Positions 18,073-26,751 of a DNA stretch of 64,000 nt are shown one piece after another (position 1 is the first letter of the stretch; every line of letters starts with the position of its first letter). The translations under genes and the position numbers were made by a program. The notes beneath the pieces are model-generated. The model did not search any database. It was not told the origin of the DNA and saw nothing but the letters and a program-made list of their open reading frames with translations. The stretch comes from Leptospira ilyithenensis (GTDB lineage Bacteria > Spirochaetota > Leptospiria > Leptospirales > Leptospiraceae). The stretch covers positions 1 through 64,000 of the forward strand of contig NZ_RQHV01000038.1 of assembly GCF_004771005.1 (NCBI RefSeq). Reading direction: 5' to 3'.

Positions 18073-19098
18073 ATGGCATTTACAGATTATATCAAAATCG
18101 GTTTTAAAAAACCGAATCTCTCACCTGATGAGATAGAAAAAGAAAACAAAAAAAACAGACTGGAAGAATCATTCGAAAAGATCTATTCCAGATTGGAGTC
18201 GATTGAAATTCTGAATTCAAACGAAAAGTTTGAAGATAGTTCGATTCTTTCCGGTTCGCTCGCCTTAGATACGATCAATCTTTCCCTGGATTTTTTCGGA
18301 AAACCGAAAGCTAAGACGGGTGCCGATTGGAAATCCGAAATTTCGAAACTAGGCAATGACAAGCTAACATCAATTTACGAAAGTTATCCGAATGTTTTGA
18401 ATCTATCCGCTTCCGTTTCGTTAAAGGAAGAGGATTTGGAAAAATTGGAAACGGAACTTTCCAATTTGATTTCCGAACTCAACAGTCATTTCAAACAAAT
18501 CAAAAAATCTGATCTTTATACGACTCTCACTCAGTATAAAAACCGAATCCTCGTTCAAACAGTCGCAGTGGTTTTGATTTTAATGGCAACAGTCGGATCT
18601 TATACTTATCAAAAGATCACTCGCCCTGATATGAAACAAACAGATATTCAGGTTTATTTTTTATCCGAAAAAAATCCGAGTCCAGTAGATGAAGCTTTGG
18701 CTACCGCTCCGATTGATCTGACCAAAAAGGGCGAGTGGGTGGTTTACAAATTTCCAACCTCCGCAAATCAAGAGTTAAATGGAATTCGAATTGATCCGAT
18801 ACAGCAGAAAAAAATGCGTTATTCTGTAGATACTTTGAGAGTTTTGAATTCGAAAGGTTCCGTTCTATTCGAAAGGGATTTCCGATTGGATGAAACATTG
18901 CTTCCTAAAGACAAAGATAAATTCGGTCAGATCAGCGATATGAAGACTGGCGGAAAAGCGAAAGCAGGTTCCCCGATTGAAATGGAATCTACCGGAAACG
19001 ATCCTTATTTCATTGTTTATTTTTCCAAAGTAAAGGATGCATCTTCCGTTGAATTGAAAATGCGCCATTTGGAAGCACATAAAAAATTTACTAACTAA
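18073..19098 (+). CDS. Uncharacterised single-pass membrane protein
   Basis: About 341 residues from ATG 18073. Residues 1-155 are charged and helical, with a coiled-coil-like stretch ('EDLEKLETELSNLISELNSHF', about 120-140). A transmembrane segment at about 160-178 follows, and then an extracytoplasmic beta-rich domain of about 160 residues. The family is not recognised. It follows trkH by 57 bp and precedes a prenyltransferase by 8 bp, so it may be co-transcribed with both. TTG 18061 would add four residues. Confidence 0.6.
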   Translation: MAFTDYIKIGFKKPNLSPDEIEKENKKNRLEESFEKIYSRLESIEILNSNEKFEDSSILSGSLALDTINLSLDFFGKPKAKTGADWKSEISKLGNDKLTSIYESYPNVLNLSASVSLKEEDLEKLETELSNLISELNSHFKQIKKSDLYTTLTQYKNRILVQTVAVVLILMATVGSYTYQKITRPDMKQTDIQVYFLSEKNPSPVDEALATAPIDLTKKGEWVVYKFPTSANQELNGIRIDPIQQKKMRYSVDTLRVLNSKGSVLFERDFRLDETLLPKDKDKFGQISDMKTGGKAKAGSPIEMESTGNDPYFIVYFSKVKDASSVELKMRHLEAHKKFTN

Positions 19099-19106
19099 AT
19101 AATATC

Positions 19107-20006
19107 GTGATTCTACTCTATTTAAAACTGATGAGGCTTCCGCAATGGATCAAAAACGTGATCCTGTTTGCGGGACTTATCTTTTCCAAAAAAATATTCG
19201 ATCAAACTTCCTTTACCCGGGTATGCGCTGCATTTTTGCTATTTTCCTTTGTTGCAAGTTCCCAATACGTGTTTAATGATTTTTTAGACAAAGAGGAAGA
19301 TGCAAAACATCCTGAAAAAAAACACCGTCCTCTTGCCAGTGGCGCATTGGATGCGGGTCTCGCCCTTGCTATTACCGGTGTTATACTGCCATTTGCGCTG
19401 ATCGGTTCGTACTGGCTTTCTCCTACTTTTTTCTTTCTTACATTATTCTATTTGGTTTTCAATGTACTATATAGCAAGGTTTTGAAACACATAGTGATTT
19501 TGGACGTGATGAGTATTTCCATCGGGTTTGTCATTCGTGCGATCGCCGGAGCGGTTGTGATCAATGTTCAATTTTCCCATTGGTTACTACTTTGTACGTT
19601 TACCTTGGCATTGTTTTGGGGATTTTCCAAACGAAGGGGAGAGATCAATATTCTTCAGGAAAATGCCGGCAAACATAGAAAAATCTTGGACGAATACTCT
19701 CTGGAATTTTTGGATCTGATGATGGCGATCACCTCTACTTTAACGCTTGTTAGCTATGTCATGTATTCTGTCAGCCCTACGACTGCAAAAAATCTAGGCA
19801 CTGAAAATCTGGTTTATACCGTTCCCATCGTTGTGTATGCGATTTTTCGAAGCCTTTATATCATTTATATCAAAAATATGGGACATGATCCGACTAAGGC
19901 GATTCTAACGGACAAATCCGTATTGGCTTCCGGGTTCCTTTGGTTATGCCTTGTGTTATTTTTGGTGTTCGGAAACTTATCAGTCCTTCTGCCAGTCATA
20001 CAATAG
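19107..20006 (+). CDS. UbiA-family prenyltransferase, decaprenyl-phosphate phosphoribosyltransferase-like
   Basis: 299 residues, start GTG 19107. About eight to nine membrane helices. The first Asp-rich motif 'NDFLDKEEDAKHPEKKHRP' fits the N-D-x2-D-x3-D-x2-H-x2-K-x2-R-P pattern of the mycobacterial Rv3806c branch of UbiA. Those enzymes transfer phosphoribose from PRPP to a polyprenyl phosphate. Other UbiA members (quinone or haem O synthesis) have a shorter NDxxD signature without the KxxRP tail. The product could feed cell-surface ribose/arabinose-type glycans, but no epimerase partner lies nearby, so the pathway is inferred. A thioredoxin-like gene follows after 10 bp. Confidence 0.7.
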   Translation: MILLYLKLMRLPQWIKNVILFAGLIFSKKIFDQTSFTRVCAAFLLFSFVASSQYVFNDFLDKEEDAKHPEKKHRPLASGALDAGLALAITGVILPFALIGSYWLSPTFFFLTLFYLVFNVLYSKVLKHIVILDVMSISIGFVIRAIAGAVVINVQFSHWLLLCTFTLALFWGFSKRRGEINILQENAGKHRKILDEYSLEFLDLMMAITSTLTLVSYVMYSVSPTTAKNLGTENLVYTVPIVVYAIFRSLYIIYIKNMGHDPTKAILTDKSVLASGFLWLCLVLFLVFGNLSVLLPVIQ

Positions 20007-20016
20007 GGGACTGAAA

Positions 20017-20532
20017 ATGATCTTTTGGAAAAATTGGCCTTATCGGCTCAAAGTTGTTTCTGCTTTTTTTATCTTTTTTGTAGCAACTTTGGTGTTCGGA
20101 TTTTTCAAAGGAAGAGGATTTGATCCTCGCATTCCGATCGAAACACTTGCCGAAACCCCGGCCGAAGCGATTTCCTGGGAAAAGAAGCCGAAGGTGATTT
20201 ACTTTTGGGCCACCTGGTGCACCGTTTGCAAAGGTTACTCCTATATTCTGAATTCCAATTTGAATCTGCTGAATCAGGACAAAATCCCGTTTTTATCCGT
20301 AGTAGCCCCGGATGAAGAAGGTTCGCCGGACGCACTCCAAAAATACATCCAAGAACATGATATCAAATACCCTGTGTTAAAAGGAAATTACCAACTTCTC
20401 CGCGATTGGGGAATTTCCGCTTTCCCAACTACGGTTTTTTTAAATGCAAAAGGAGAAGTTGTTTTTGCGGATACGGGAATTATCAGCCCTCTCAGTTTTT
20501 GGCTTCGTTCTTTTCTCACGACTCTCTTTTAA
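20017..20532 (+). CDS. Membrane-anchored thioredoxin-fold protein (TlpA/ScsD-like)
   Basis: 171 residues; ATG 20017 is six bases after GGGGA and ten after the previous stop. An N-terminal transmembrane anchor (about 10-28) exposes a thioredoxin domain to the periplasm. Its active site 'FWATWCTVCKG' is a WCxxC redox pair, and 'GISAFPTTVFLN' supplies the conserved cis-Pro. Such proteins reduce or oxidise periplasmic disulfides, for example in cytochrome c maturation or copper tolerance. The partner is unknown. Confidence 0.8.
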   Translation: MIFWKNWPYRLKVVSAFFIFFVATLVFGFFKGRGFDPRIPIETLAETPAEAISWEKKPKVIYFWATWCTVCKGYSYILNSNLNLLNQDKIPFLSVVAPDEEGSPDALQKYIQEHDIKYPVLKGNYQLLRDWGISAFPTTVFLNAKGEVVFADTGIISPLSFWLRSFLTTLF

Positions 20533-20550
20533 ACAACCGATGAATCTATT

Positions 20551-21324
20551 ATGGAGCAACCATTCAAGCCAAAGCCGTTACTTAATAAATCCGAGCTCCG
20601 CCAAATCAAGCGCAGTCGGACGCGCGTGGAAGGTAAAAAAGTCCTTACTGATGACGTAAGAAAGCTCAAATCCTTAAAAGTTACTCCCGACCTCAGCCCG
20701 ACGGAAGCAGTTCATTATTATAAAGAACCCATCTGGATCGAATATTATATTCCTAAGGAATCCAGATTTGCCTATGAAACAAAATTTTTATTCATACTGC
20801 TCGTTGATCCAATTCCCAATGAGGAAGAATCCGACATCGCATTGAAGGAAGCGATCGAGAAAAAGACAATCATTGATGTATGGACTTACATTAATGAAAG
20901 CAGGGAACATTTGGATTTTATAAAAGGATCTTATCATAGTACGATTTCCATGCATGAAACGATCAGTCATATTTTTACAGCTTATCTTGAAACAAAAAGC
21001 ACAGAAGAATTGAAAATTGCGTGTTACTTGACGGAAGCATTGCTTAAGTATGAGCCTACTCTTGCGAGTCTTCGTTTCTTTCGAGACTATGTAATTTTCA
21101 ATTTGAATTATTTTATCCGCGAATTGAATAAAGCAAAGATCGAATTTTCTTTGGAAGACGCCACAGTATCGCTTTTGATCAAAAGAAGAAATGAAGTTTG
21201 GGAAGAAGAAAATCGGGCAGAGGATGAAGATTTCGATTTGCTTGCCGCTTTGTTTTTTGAACAGGCTTTCCCGAACCGAGGGGCAAGCGAACTTTCCACG
21301 GACGACCTGCGCTTAGTCGAATGA
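20551..21324 (+). CDS. Uncharacterised cytoplasmic protein
   Basis: 257 residues from ATG 20551, 18 bp after the previous gene. The N-terminus is very basic ('[14 protein letters not shown]'), and the rest is mainly helical, with an acidic C-terminus ('[14 protein letters not shown]'). No signal peptide, membrane segment or known motif is visible. Its 3' end overlaps the convergent gene at 21313 by 12 bp. Probably lineage-specific; function unknown. Confidence 0.55.
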   Translation: MEQPFKPKPLLNKSELRQIKRSRTRVEGKKVLTDDVRKLKSLKVTPDLSPTEAVHYYKEPIWIEYYIPKESRFAYETKFLFILLVDPIPNEEESDIALKEAIEKKTIIDVWTYINESREHLDFIKGSYHSTISMHETISHIFTAYLETKSTEELKIACYLTEALLKYEPTLASLRFFRDYVIFNLNYFIRELNKAKIEFSLEDATVSLLIKRRNEVWEEENRAEDEDFDLLAALFFEQAFPNRGASELSTDDLRLVE

Positions 21325-22197
21325 ATTTCCATACAACCAAGTAAAAAGTTTACGGATGTTTTCTATATTTTTTTGTTCCTTGTCTCCCGAATTATTTTCA
21401 ACAAATCTTTCTTCCAGTTTGTAACGAACCGGGATTTTTTTTTCTTGGAATTCGAACGTAAGTTTTTTGAAATTCACCGAACCCGACCTGGGTATTTTTT
21501 CTTTTTTGGTTATGGGAAGGGAATTGGAAATCACTTCCAAGATCTCGGAATAATTGAAAAGTGAGGGAGAAATTTCGGTAATCCCTTGGGAAAGATCTCT
21601 GTATAGATTTCCCTTGTCGAAGTTTTTCAATCCCAAAAACAGAACTTGTTTTTCTTTTTGAACCGACTTTAAGATTTCAACCGATTTGGAAATGGGGGAA
21701 GGCACTGCGTCCCAATCCACCAAAACCAGATGGATGGGGCTTGTTTTGATTCGCGCTACCAAATGTTCGAATACACCTTCTGTATACGCCGCTTCTCCCA
21801 TAGCACGCAGTAGGCTGAAGATATGTTTGTCAAACCTTGCCTGAGTGGAAAAGATCGCCCAGTTCGTAGAACTAGAATTAGCTGGAAATATGGGGAATTC
21901 GGAAAAATGGCTGCCGTCTTCTTGCCACAATAAACTCACACCTGCCTTTCTGTAATTTTCCCTTTCCCCTTCCGTAAAGAGACCAAATAGCAATGGTTCA
22001 ATGCTCCATTCCAATAATTCTTTTGCAAGCTCCGGTGTCGGTTTGGAAAAAAAAAGAATCCCTGAGGAATGATCCTTCCAATTTTTCGAATGCACCTCGG
22101 TAATTTGGAGGGAGTGGTATTTGAGCCAAGCATGTAGTAATTTTCCTTCTTTCTCGGAACCCGGGGAAATCAAAACTGCTCCAAATAGAGGAATCAT
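21313..22197 (-). CDS. Uncharacterised protein
   Basis: 294 residues, convergent with and overlapping the previous gene by 12 bp. No signal peptide or membrane helices. The central '[16 protein letters not shown]' and '[15 protein letters not shown]' alternate short beta strands and helices, faintly like a receiver or Rossmann-type fold, but I cannot assign a family. The last 70 residues are basic and could be a separate domain. Divergent from the PhaR-like gene, with 60 bp between the starts. Confidence 0.55.
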   Translation of the reverse strand: MIPLFGAVLISPGSEKEGKLLHAWLKYHSLQITEVHSKNWKDHSSGILFFSKPTPELAKELLEWSIEPLLFGLFTEGERENYRKAGVSLLWQEDGSHFSEFPIFPANSSSTNWAIFSTQARFDKHIFSLLRAMGEAAYTEGVFEHLVARIKTSPIHLVLVDWDAVPSPISKSVEILKSVQKEKQVLFLGLKNFDKGNLYRDLSQGITEISPSLFNYSEILEVISNSLPITKKEKIPRSGSVNFKKLTFEFQEKKIPVRYKLEERFVENNSGDKEQKNIENIRKLFTWLYGNSFD

Positions 22198-22257
22198 TCA
22201 GATTGTATTTTGGTTGACCCCCTGTTCTCGAAAAGACATTTTAAAATTCGTTCTTCT

Positions 22258-22806
22258 ATGAAGATTCTAAAACGTTACGCCAATCGCAGACTTTACGATC
22301 CCGAGACCAGCTCCACTATCACTTTGGAAGATGTGGCTAGGATGATCATCGGTGGAGAAGAAATTAAAGTTTTGGACAATATGTCCAGTGAGGATATCAC
22401 CCCTAAGATCTTAGGCCAGACTTTTCTCAAGGTAAGTTTGGGCCAACGTAATGAATACTTTTCAAATTTTATGCTCACTTCTCTCATCCGGGAAACGGGA
22501 AGGGATATCTCCGGGTTATTTGAACGATTGGTACTAGGGGGGATCGGTGCCAATTATCTTACCTCGGAACGATTGGAAAAGATCGTCACCTCTATGGTGG
22601 ATTTGGGGGAATTGAAGGAAGCGGATTTCAGCCACTACAGAGAAGACCTGCTTCGTAAAATGGCTTCTCGTGCCAGTGAGAAAAAAGAACAAATTCAAAA
22701 GGACTTGGAAAAATTATCCATCAGCTTACAGGAAAAAGAAACTCCTACTCTCGGTGACCTTTCTGAAAAATTAAAAGAAGTCGCAGAAAAATTAAAAGAT
22801 ACGTAA
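22258..22806 (+). CDS. PhaR-like protein with a polyhydroxyalkanoate-synthesis regulator DNA-binding domain
   Basis: 182 residues from ATG 22258. The N-terminus '[20 protein letters not shown]' and '[10 protein letters not shown]' match the PHB/PHA accumulation regulator DNA-binding domain, which opens with IKRYxNRKLYD. The C-terminal 60 residues form a charged coiled coil ('[20 protein letters not shown]'), as in proteins that bind PHA granules. PhaR represses phasin and PHA genes and binds PHB. No PHA synthase lies in the window, so the target is unknown; spirochaete members may regulate something else. Confidence 0.75.
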   Translation: MKILKRYANRRLYDPETSSTITLEDVARMIIGGEEIKVLDNMSSEDITPKILGQTFLKVSLGQRNEYFSNFMLTSLIRETGRDISGLFERLVLGGIGANYLTSERLEKIVTSMVDLGELKEADFSHYREDLLRKMASRASEKKEQIQKDLEKLSISLQEKETPTLGDLSEKLKEVAEKLKDT

Positions 22807-22852
22807 TCAATAAGGATAAAAAACCGTCAGACTTTAATATAAGAGGTTCTCT

Positions 22853-23773
22853 GTGAAACGTTTAGTGAAGCTTATTTTTATTTCCATTCTAGGGGTTGTT
22901 GTTTCCCCAGGATTAGTACTAAATGCAGATGAAGGAGTGTCAGTTCCCAGAGAAAGGTTGGCCTTTTTTGCCGAGCAGCAAAAAAGGATCGCTTCTGCCG
23001 ACCCTGAAGAAATCAGAGATGCTATCGACCGATTAACTTATGTTAAAAGTAAATTGGGAACCAGAGATTTGATCGCTGCCTTGAGAGGAGCACCGAATTT
23101 TCCCAGTTCGACTCAAAATTCACCGGTTGTAAAATTTTATGCTGCAAAGGCGCTCGGGCGCAAAGGCGAGACCGTTGCCATTGAACCTTTGTTAATTGAA
23201 TATAAAAAACAATCCGAAGCTCTTGTGGAAAGAGAAAATAAACCCCGCAAATTGAAAGACGGTGTTTACGGATCAGAGAGTTTATCCAGTCCTTATTTTT
23301 TTGCTGAGGATGATATCTCCATGGTTCTGGCTTGCGGCGAAATGCTGAGGTCTCTCGGAACTCTTCCATTGACAGAAAACTCCGAAAAAGAAATCAAACA
23401 GGCGCTCATTCATAAAAATTTCTATATTCGTTCTTCTGCCGCAGATGCCATCTATCTGGCCGGAAAGAAAGAAACGATGTCCAACCTTCCCGAACTTTTA
23501 AGTCATGAAAAAGATCCTTATGCTAAAATCTCCATCTTGAGTGCACTCGCAGGACTTGAAAGACTACCCAATCAAAATTTCAAGGCAGTGGTGGATACTT
23601 TAAAAGACAGTGATCCTGAAATCAGAAAAAAAGCATCCGAAGCACTGGTTCGAATGGATCTGACTCTTGCTGCACCTCATTTGGAGAATGCCATTGCGAG
23701 TGAAAATGACCAAAGGGTACTTTTGCAAATGAAAGAGGATTATAAACAAATTCAATCCTTTCGGGTTCCTTAA
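22853..23773 (+). CDS. Exported HEAT-repeat protein
   Basis: 306 residues starting at GTG 22853, six bases after AAGAGG. An N-terminal signal peptide (KRLVKLIFISILGVVVS..., cleavage near residue 25) is followed by an alpha-solenoid of HEAT-like repeats, such as 'KFYAAKALGRKGETVAIEPLL', 'IRSSAADAIYLAGKKETMSNL' and 'PEIRKKASEALVRMDLTLAA'. HEAT solenoids mediate protein-protein contacts. No enzymatic motif is present, and the partner is unknown. Confidence 0.7.
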   Translation: MKRLVKLIFISILGVVVSPGLVLNADEGVSVPRERLAFFAEQQKRIASADPEEIRDAIDRLTYVKSKLGTRDLIAALRGAPNFPSSTQNSPVVKFYAAKALGRKGETVAIEPLLIEYKKQSEALVERENKPRKLKDGVYGSESLSSPYFFAEDDISMVLACGEMLRSLGTLPLTENSEKEIKQALIHKNFYIRSSAADAIYLAGKKETMSNLPELLSHEKDPYAKISILSALAGLERLPNQNFKAVVDTLKDSDPEIRKKASEALVRMDLTLAAPHLENAIASENDQRVLLQMKEDYKQIQSFRVP

Positions 23774-23866
23774 AGCACTTCGGCCGGATTTCTCCAGTAT
23801 TTTAAACATCCTGTGGATTCTGTTATCTCGCCTGCGGCTTCGCCCGGGTGAGAGAGGCTGAATCTG

Positions 23867-23886
23867 ATGAGAAACTTGTTTCTCAT
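23867..23886 (+). terminator. Strong hairpin with CUUG loop before cysK
   Basis: ATGAGAAA, loop CTTG, TTTCTCAT form a perfect 8-bp stem followed by TTTTCTTC. It lies 94 bp after the HEAT-protein gene and 55 bp before cysK. It may terminate the former or act as an attenuator in the cysK leader. The remainder of 23774-23941 is GC-rich near 23830-23850 but matches no riboswitch I know. Confidence 0.45.
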
Positions 23887-23941
23887 TTTCTTCGTGGACA
23901 AAATCAGTTTTCCCAAAAGTAATAACTTTTGCGGAGTTCTT

Positions 23942-24856
23942 ATGAAGTTAAATAGTATTTTAGAAGCAATCGGAAACACCCCTCATGTTCGCCTGTCTCG
24001 TCTTTTTGGAGAAAACCACCAAGTTTGGCTGAAGTTAGAGCGTCAAAATCCGGGCGGATCCATCAAAGATAGGATCGCTCTTTCTATGATCGAGGATGCG
24101 GAAAAAACAGGTAAGTTGACAAAGGATTCCATGATTGTGGAGCCTACTTCCGGAAATACAGGGATAGGGCTTGCTATGGTTGCTGCGGTAAAAGGGTATC
24201 CAATCACTCTTGTTATGCCGGAACATATGTCGATCGAAAGAAGAAGAATCATGGCGGCATACGGTGCCAAGTTCGAACTTACCCCTCGTGAAAAGGGAAT
24301 GCCGGGAGCGATTGAAAAAGCGAAAGAAATACTCGCTTCCAATCCGAAAGCATGGATGCCTCAACAGTTTGAGAACGAGGCAAATATCAGAGTTCATAGA
24401 GAAACCACTGCGGAAGAGATTGCAAAAGATTTCCCGGAAGGTTTGGATTATATCATTACAGGTGTGGGAACTGGCGGGCATATCACAGGCTGTGCTGAGA
24501 ACCTGAAGAAAAAATTTCCTAAATTGAAAATCATTGCAGTGGAGCCGGAAGGTTCACCTGTTCTCAGTGGCGGTAAACCCGGACCACACCCCTTACAAGG
24601 GATAGGTGCCGGTTTCATTCCTAAAAACTGTAAAACGGAACTTTTGGATGAAATCATCACTGTAGGAAAAGATGAATCATTTGCTATGGCTGTTGAGATT
24701 GCAAAAAAAGAAGGTATCTTTATCGGAACTTCTTCCGGCGCAAGTCTTGCGGCAGTGGCTAAAAAATTAAAAGACATTCCTGCAGGATCAAAGGTTCTTA
24801 CTTTCTGTTATGATACGGGAGAAAGATATCTGTCGATTGAAGGATTGTTCGTTTAG
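23942..24856 (+). CDS. cysK: Cysteine synthase (O-acetylserine sulfhydrylase)
   Basis: 304 residues; ATG 23942 was chosen because GGAG lies five bases upstream and the N-terminus then matches CysK. The PLP-binding Lys is K42 in '[11 protein letters not shown]'. The substrate loop '[10 protein letters not shown]', the phosphate-binding '[10 protein letters not shown]' and the C-terminal '[10 protein letters not shown]' are all present. It makes cysteine from O-acetylserine and sulfide, the last step of the sulfate pathway encoded at 40-53 kb. topA begins 17 bp downstream, so the two are probably co-transcribed. Confidence 0.93.
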   Translation: MKLNSILEAIGNTPHVRLSRLFGENHQVWLKLERQNPGGSIKDRIALSMIEDAEKTGKLTKDSMIVEPTSGNTGIGLAMVAAVKGYPITLVMPEHMSIERRRIMAAYGAKFELTPREKGMPGAIEKAKEILASNPKAWMPQQFENEANIRVHRETTAEEIAKDFPEGLDYIITGVGTGGHITGCAENLKKKFPKLKIIAVEPEGSPVLSGGKPGPHPLQGIGAGFIPKNCKTELLDEIITVGKDESFAMAVEIAKKEGIFIGTSSGASLAAVAKKLKDIPAGSKVLTFCYDTGERYLSIEGLFV

Positions 24857-24873
24857 TTTTCAGGACAAAAACT

Positions 24874-26736
24874 ATCACAAAACTAATCATAGTTGAGTCT
24901 CCTACCAAAGCGGCGGCTTTACAATCTTACCTTGACGGAGATTGGAAAGTCGTTGCAACCAAGGGTCATATCAAAGACCTTCCTCCCAAACAATACGGAA
25001 TCGATTTTGCCAACGACTTTGAGCCCAGTTACGAATGGCTGAAAGGCAAAAAAACATTATTTTCTAATATTCGAAAATTATCCAAGTCCAGTTCCCATAT
25101 ATATATTGCCTCGGACCCGGATCGGGAAGGGGAGATGATCGCCGAACATATATCCAACGAGCTCGGTGATAAAAAAGGGAATATGTTTCGCATTCGTTTG
25201 AAAGAGATTTCCAAACAGGAAGTCATATCCGCTTTAAAAAACCCTTCTACGGTAGACCGGCAATTGGTTGATTCCCAGGTAGCAAGGAGAGTGATTGATC
25301 GTATTTTCGGCTTTGAAATTTCTCCTTTTCTTTGGAAGTATTTGGGAGGATCTTCACTTTCCGCTGGAAGAGTTCAGTCTACCGTATTACGATGGATATG
25401 CGAAAGAGAGGCAGAGATAAGGAATTTCATTCCTGAAGTTTATGTTTCTCTAAAGGCAAAGATGACTAATAAGGAAGAAAATTTCGAATTGGATTATGTT
25501 TTGCCCAAATCGAAAGAGAGGTTAAACGAAAAAGAAGCAAAATCGGTGCTTTCCAAATACGGTGTATCCGGAAAAGGAAAAGCTCGGCCCGATACTTTTT
25601 TAACATTGGAATCAATTGATGAGAAGGAATATAAAAATTATCCTCCTCCTCCTTTTACTACTGCCGTACTACAGGAAACAGCTTCGCGGGTTTTCGGATT
25701 TAGCGGATCTCATACGATGAAGATCGCTCAAGTATTATTCGAAGGAAAGCGGATGAAGAACGGGGAATACCAGGGGCTCATCACTTATATGAGAACCGAC
25801 TCGACCCATGTCACGGACGGCAAAAAAAAGATCGCATTACGTTTCTTAAATGAAAAATTTTCGGATCTTGTCCGGGGTGTTCCCACCAAAGGAAAAGAAA
25901 AACTGCATAGCCAGGGAGCACATGAGGCGATCCTTCCGATCGATCCTTATCTTATGCCCGAAAGTTTACGATCTTCTTTGAAACCGGACGAATTCAAATT
26001 GTACGAACTGATTTGGCAAAGGTTTCTGGAAAGTTTTCTGTTGCCTGAAACGGGAATCGAAAGAAGTTATATTTTCGAATCCAAAGGAGAGAGATGGAAT
26101 ACCAAAGAAAAAGAAGGGAAATCGCCCGGATTCAAAGGATTTCTGGGAAAAGATAAACCTCCCGTGGATCTGCGAAAAGGTTTGAAGCCCGGAACAAAAG
26201 TTCCCGTCACAGAATGGATTTGGGAAGATAAAAAAACTTCACCGCCTGCTCGTTATACGGAAGGAAGTCTGATCCAAAAAATGGAAAAAACGGGAGTCGG
26301 GAGACCTTCTACTTATTCGCAAACTCTTGCTACGCTTATGAAACGTAAGTATGTTTCCCAAAATCAAAAAAAGATAGGAGCATCCGCATTAGGTGAAAGT
26401 GTAAATGATCTTTTGGTTGAACGGTTTGACGAAATCGTCGGAGAGAATTTCACAAAGTCGATGGAAGAAGAATTGGATCTCTTGGCCGGGGGCAGTGGTG
26501 CCCGTGTCAAACTGATCAGAACGTTTTATCATAGGGTCTTGGAATTAAAAAAATTAACATCGGCGGTTAAAAAAGAAAAAACTAAGGACAAAGGGAAATG
26601 GGTTCCGCAAAAAGGAACCAGGACCTGTCCAACTTGTAATGAGGGAATGATTTTAACCAAGTTTTCGAAAACCGGAAAAACGATCTATTATTGTTCTCGT
26701 TACCCACATTGTGATTATGCTTCTTACGAAGAATAA
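24874..26736 (+). CDS. topA: DNA topoisomerase I, apparently starting at a non-standard ATC codon
   Basis: About 620 residues if translation starts at ATC 24874. The N-terminal TOPRIM motif 'KLIIVESPTKA' and 'DPDREGE' (residues 81-87) are intact, the active-site Tyr is about residue 305 in 'LITYMRTDSTH', and a single C4 zinc ribbon (CPTC...C...C) ends the protein. Between the in-frame stop at 24838-24840 and ATG 25135 there is no ATG, GTG or TTG. Starting at 25135 would delete the TOPRIM catalytic residues. ATC 24874 lies eight bases after AGGA and puts Met exactly where other TopA proteins have it (M-x-K-L-x-I-V-E-S-P). The enzyme relaxes negative supercoils. Confidence 0.9.
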   Translation: MTKLIIVESPTKAAALQSYLDGDWKVVATKGHIKDLPPKQYGIDFANDFEPSYEWLKGKKTLFSNIRKLSKSSSHIYIASDPDREGEMIAEHISNELGDKKGNMFRIRLKEISKQEVISALKNPSTVDRQLVDSQVARRVIDRIFGFEISPFLWKYLGGSSLSAGRVQSTVLRWICEREAEIRNFIPEVYVSLKAKMTNKEENFELDYVLPKSKERLNEKEAKSVLSKYGVSGKGKARPDTFLTLESIDEKEYKNYPPPPFTTAVLQETASRVFGFSGSHTMKIAQVLFEGKRMKNGEYQGLITYMRTDSTHVTDGKKKIALRFLNEKFSDLVRGVPTKGKEKLHSQGAHEAILPIDPYLMPESLRSSLKPDEFKLYELIWQRFLESFLLPETGIERSYIFESKGERWNTKEKEGKSPGFKGFLGKDKPPVDLRKGLKPGTKVPVTEWIWEDKKTSPPARYTEGSLIQKMEKTGVGRPSTYSQTLATLMKRKYVSQNQKKIGASALGESVNDLLVERFDEIVGENFTKSMEEELDLLAGGSGARVKLIRTFYHRVLELKKLTSAVKKEKTKDKGKWVPQKGTRTCPTCNEGMILTKFSKTGKTIYYCSRYPHCDYASYEE

Positions 26737-26751
26737 TCGAAGGAAAATCAC

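Noticed and set aside
23774..23941. Possible SAM or other riboswitch in the cysK leader
   Set aside because: Only a simple CUUG-loop hairpin is clear; the conserved core bases of known SAM riboswitches are not present.
24838..25137. topA as an N-terminally truncated pseudogene starting at ATG 25135
   Set aside because: The upstream frame encodes a complete, well conserved TOPRIM N-terminus with a well-placed AGGA, which would not persist in a dead or truncated gene.
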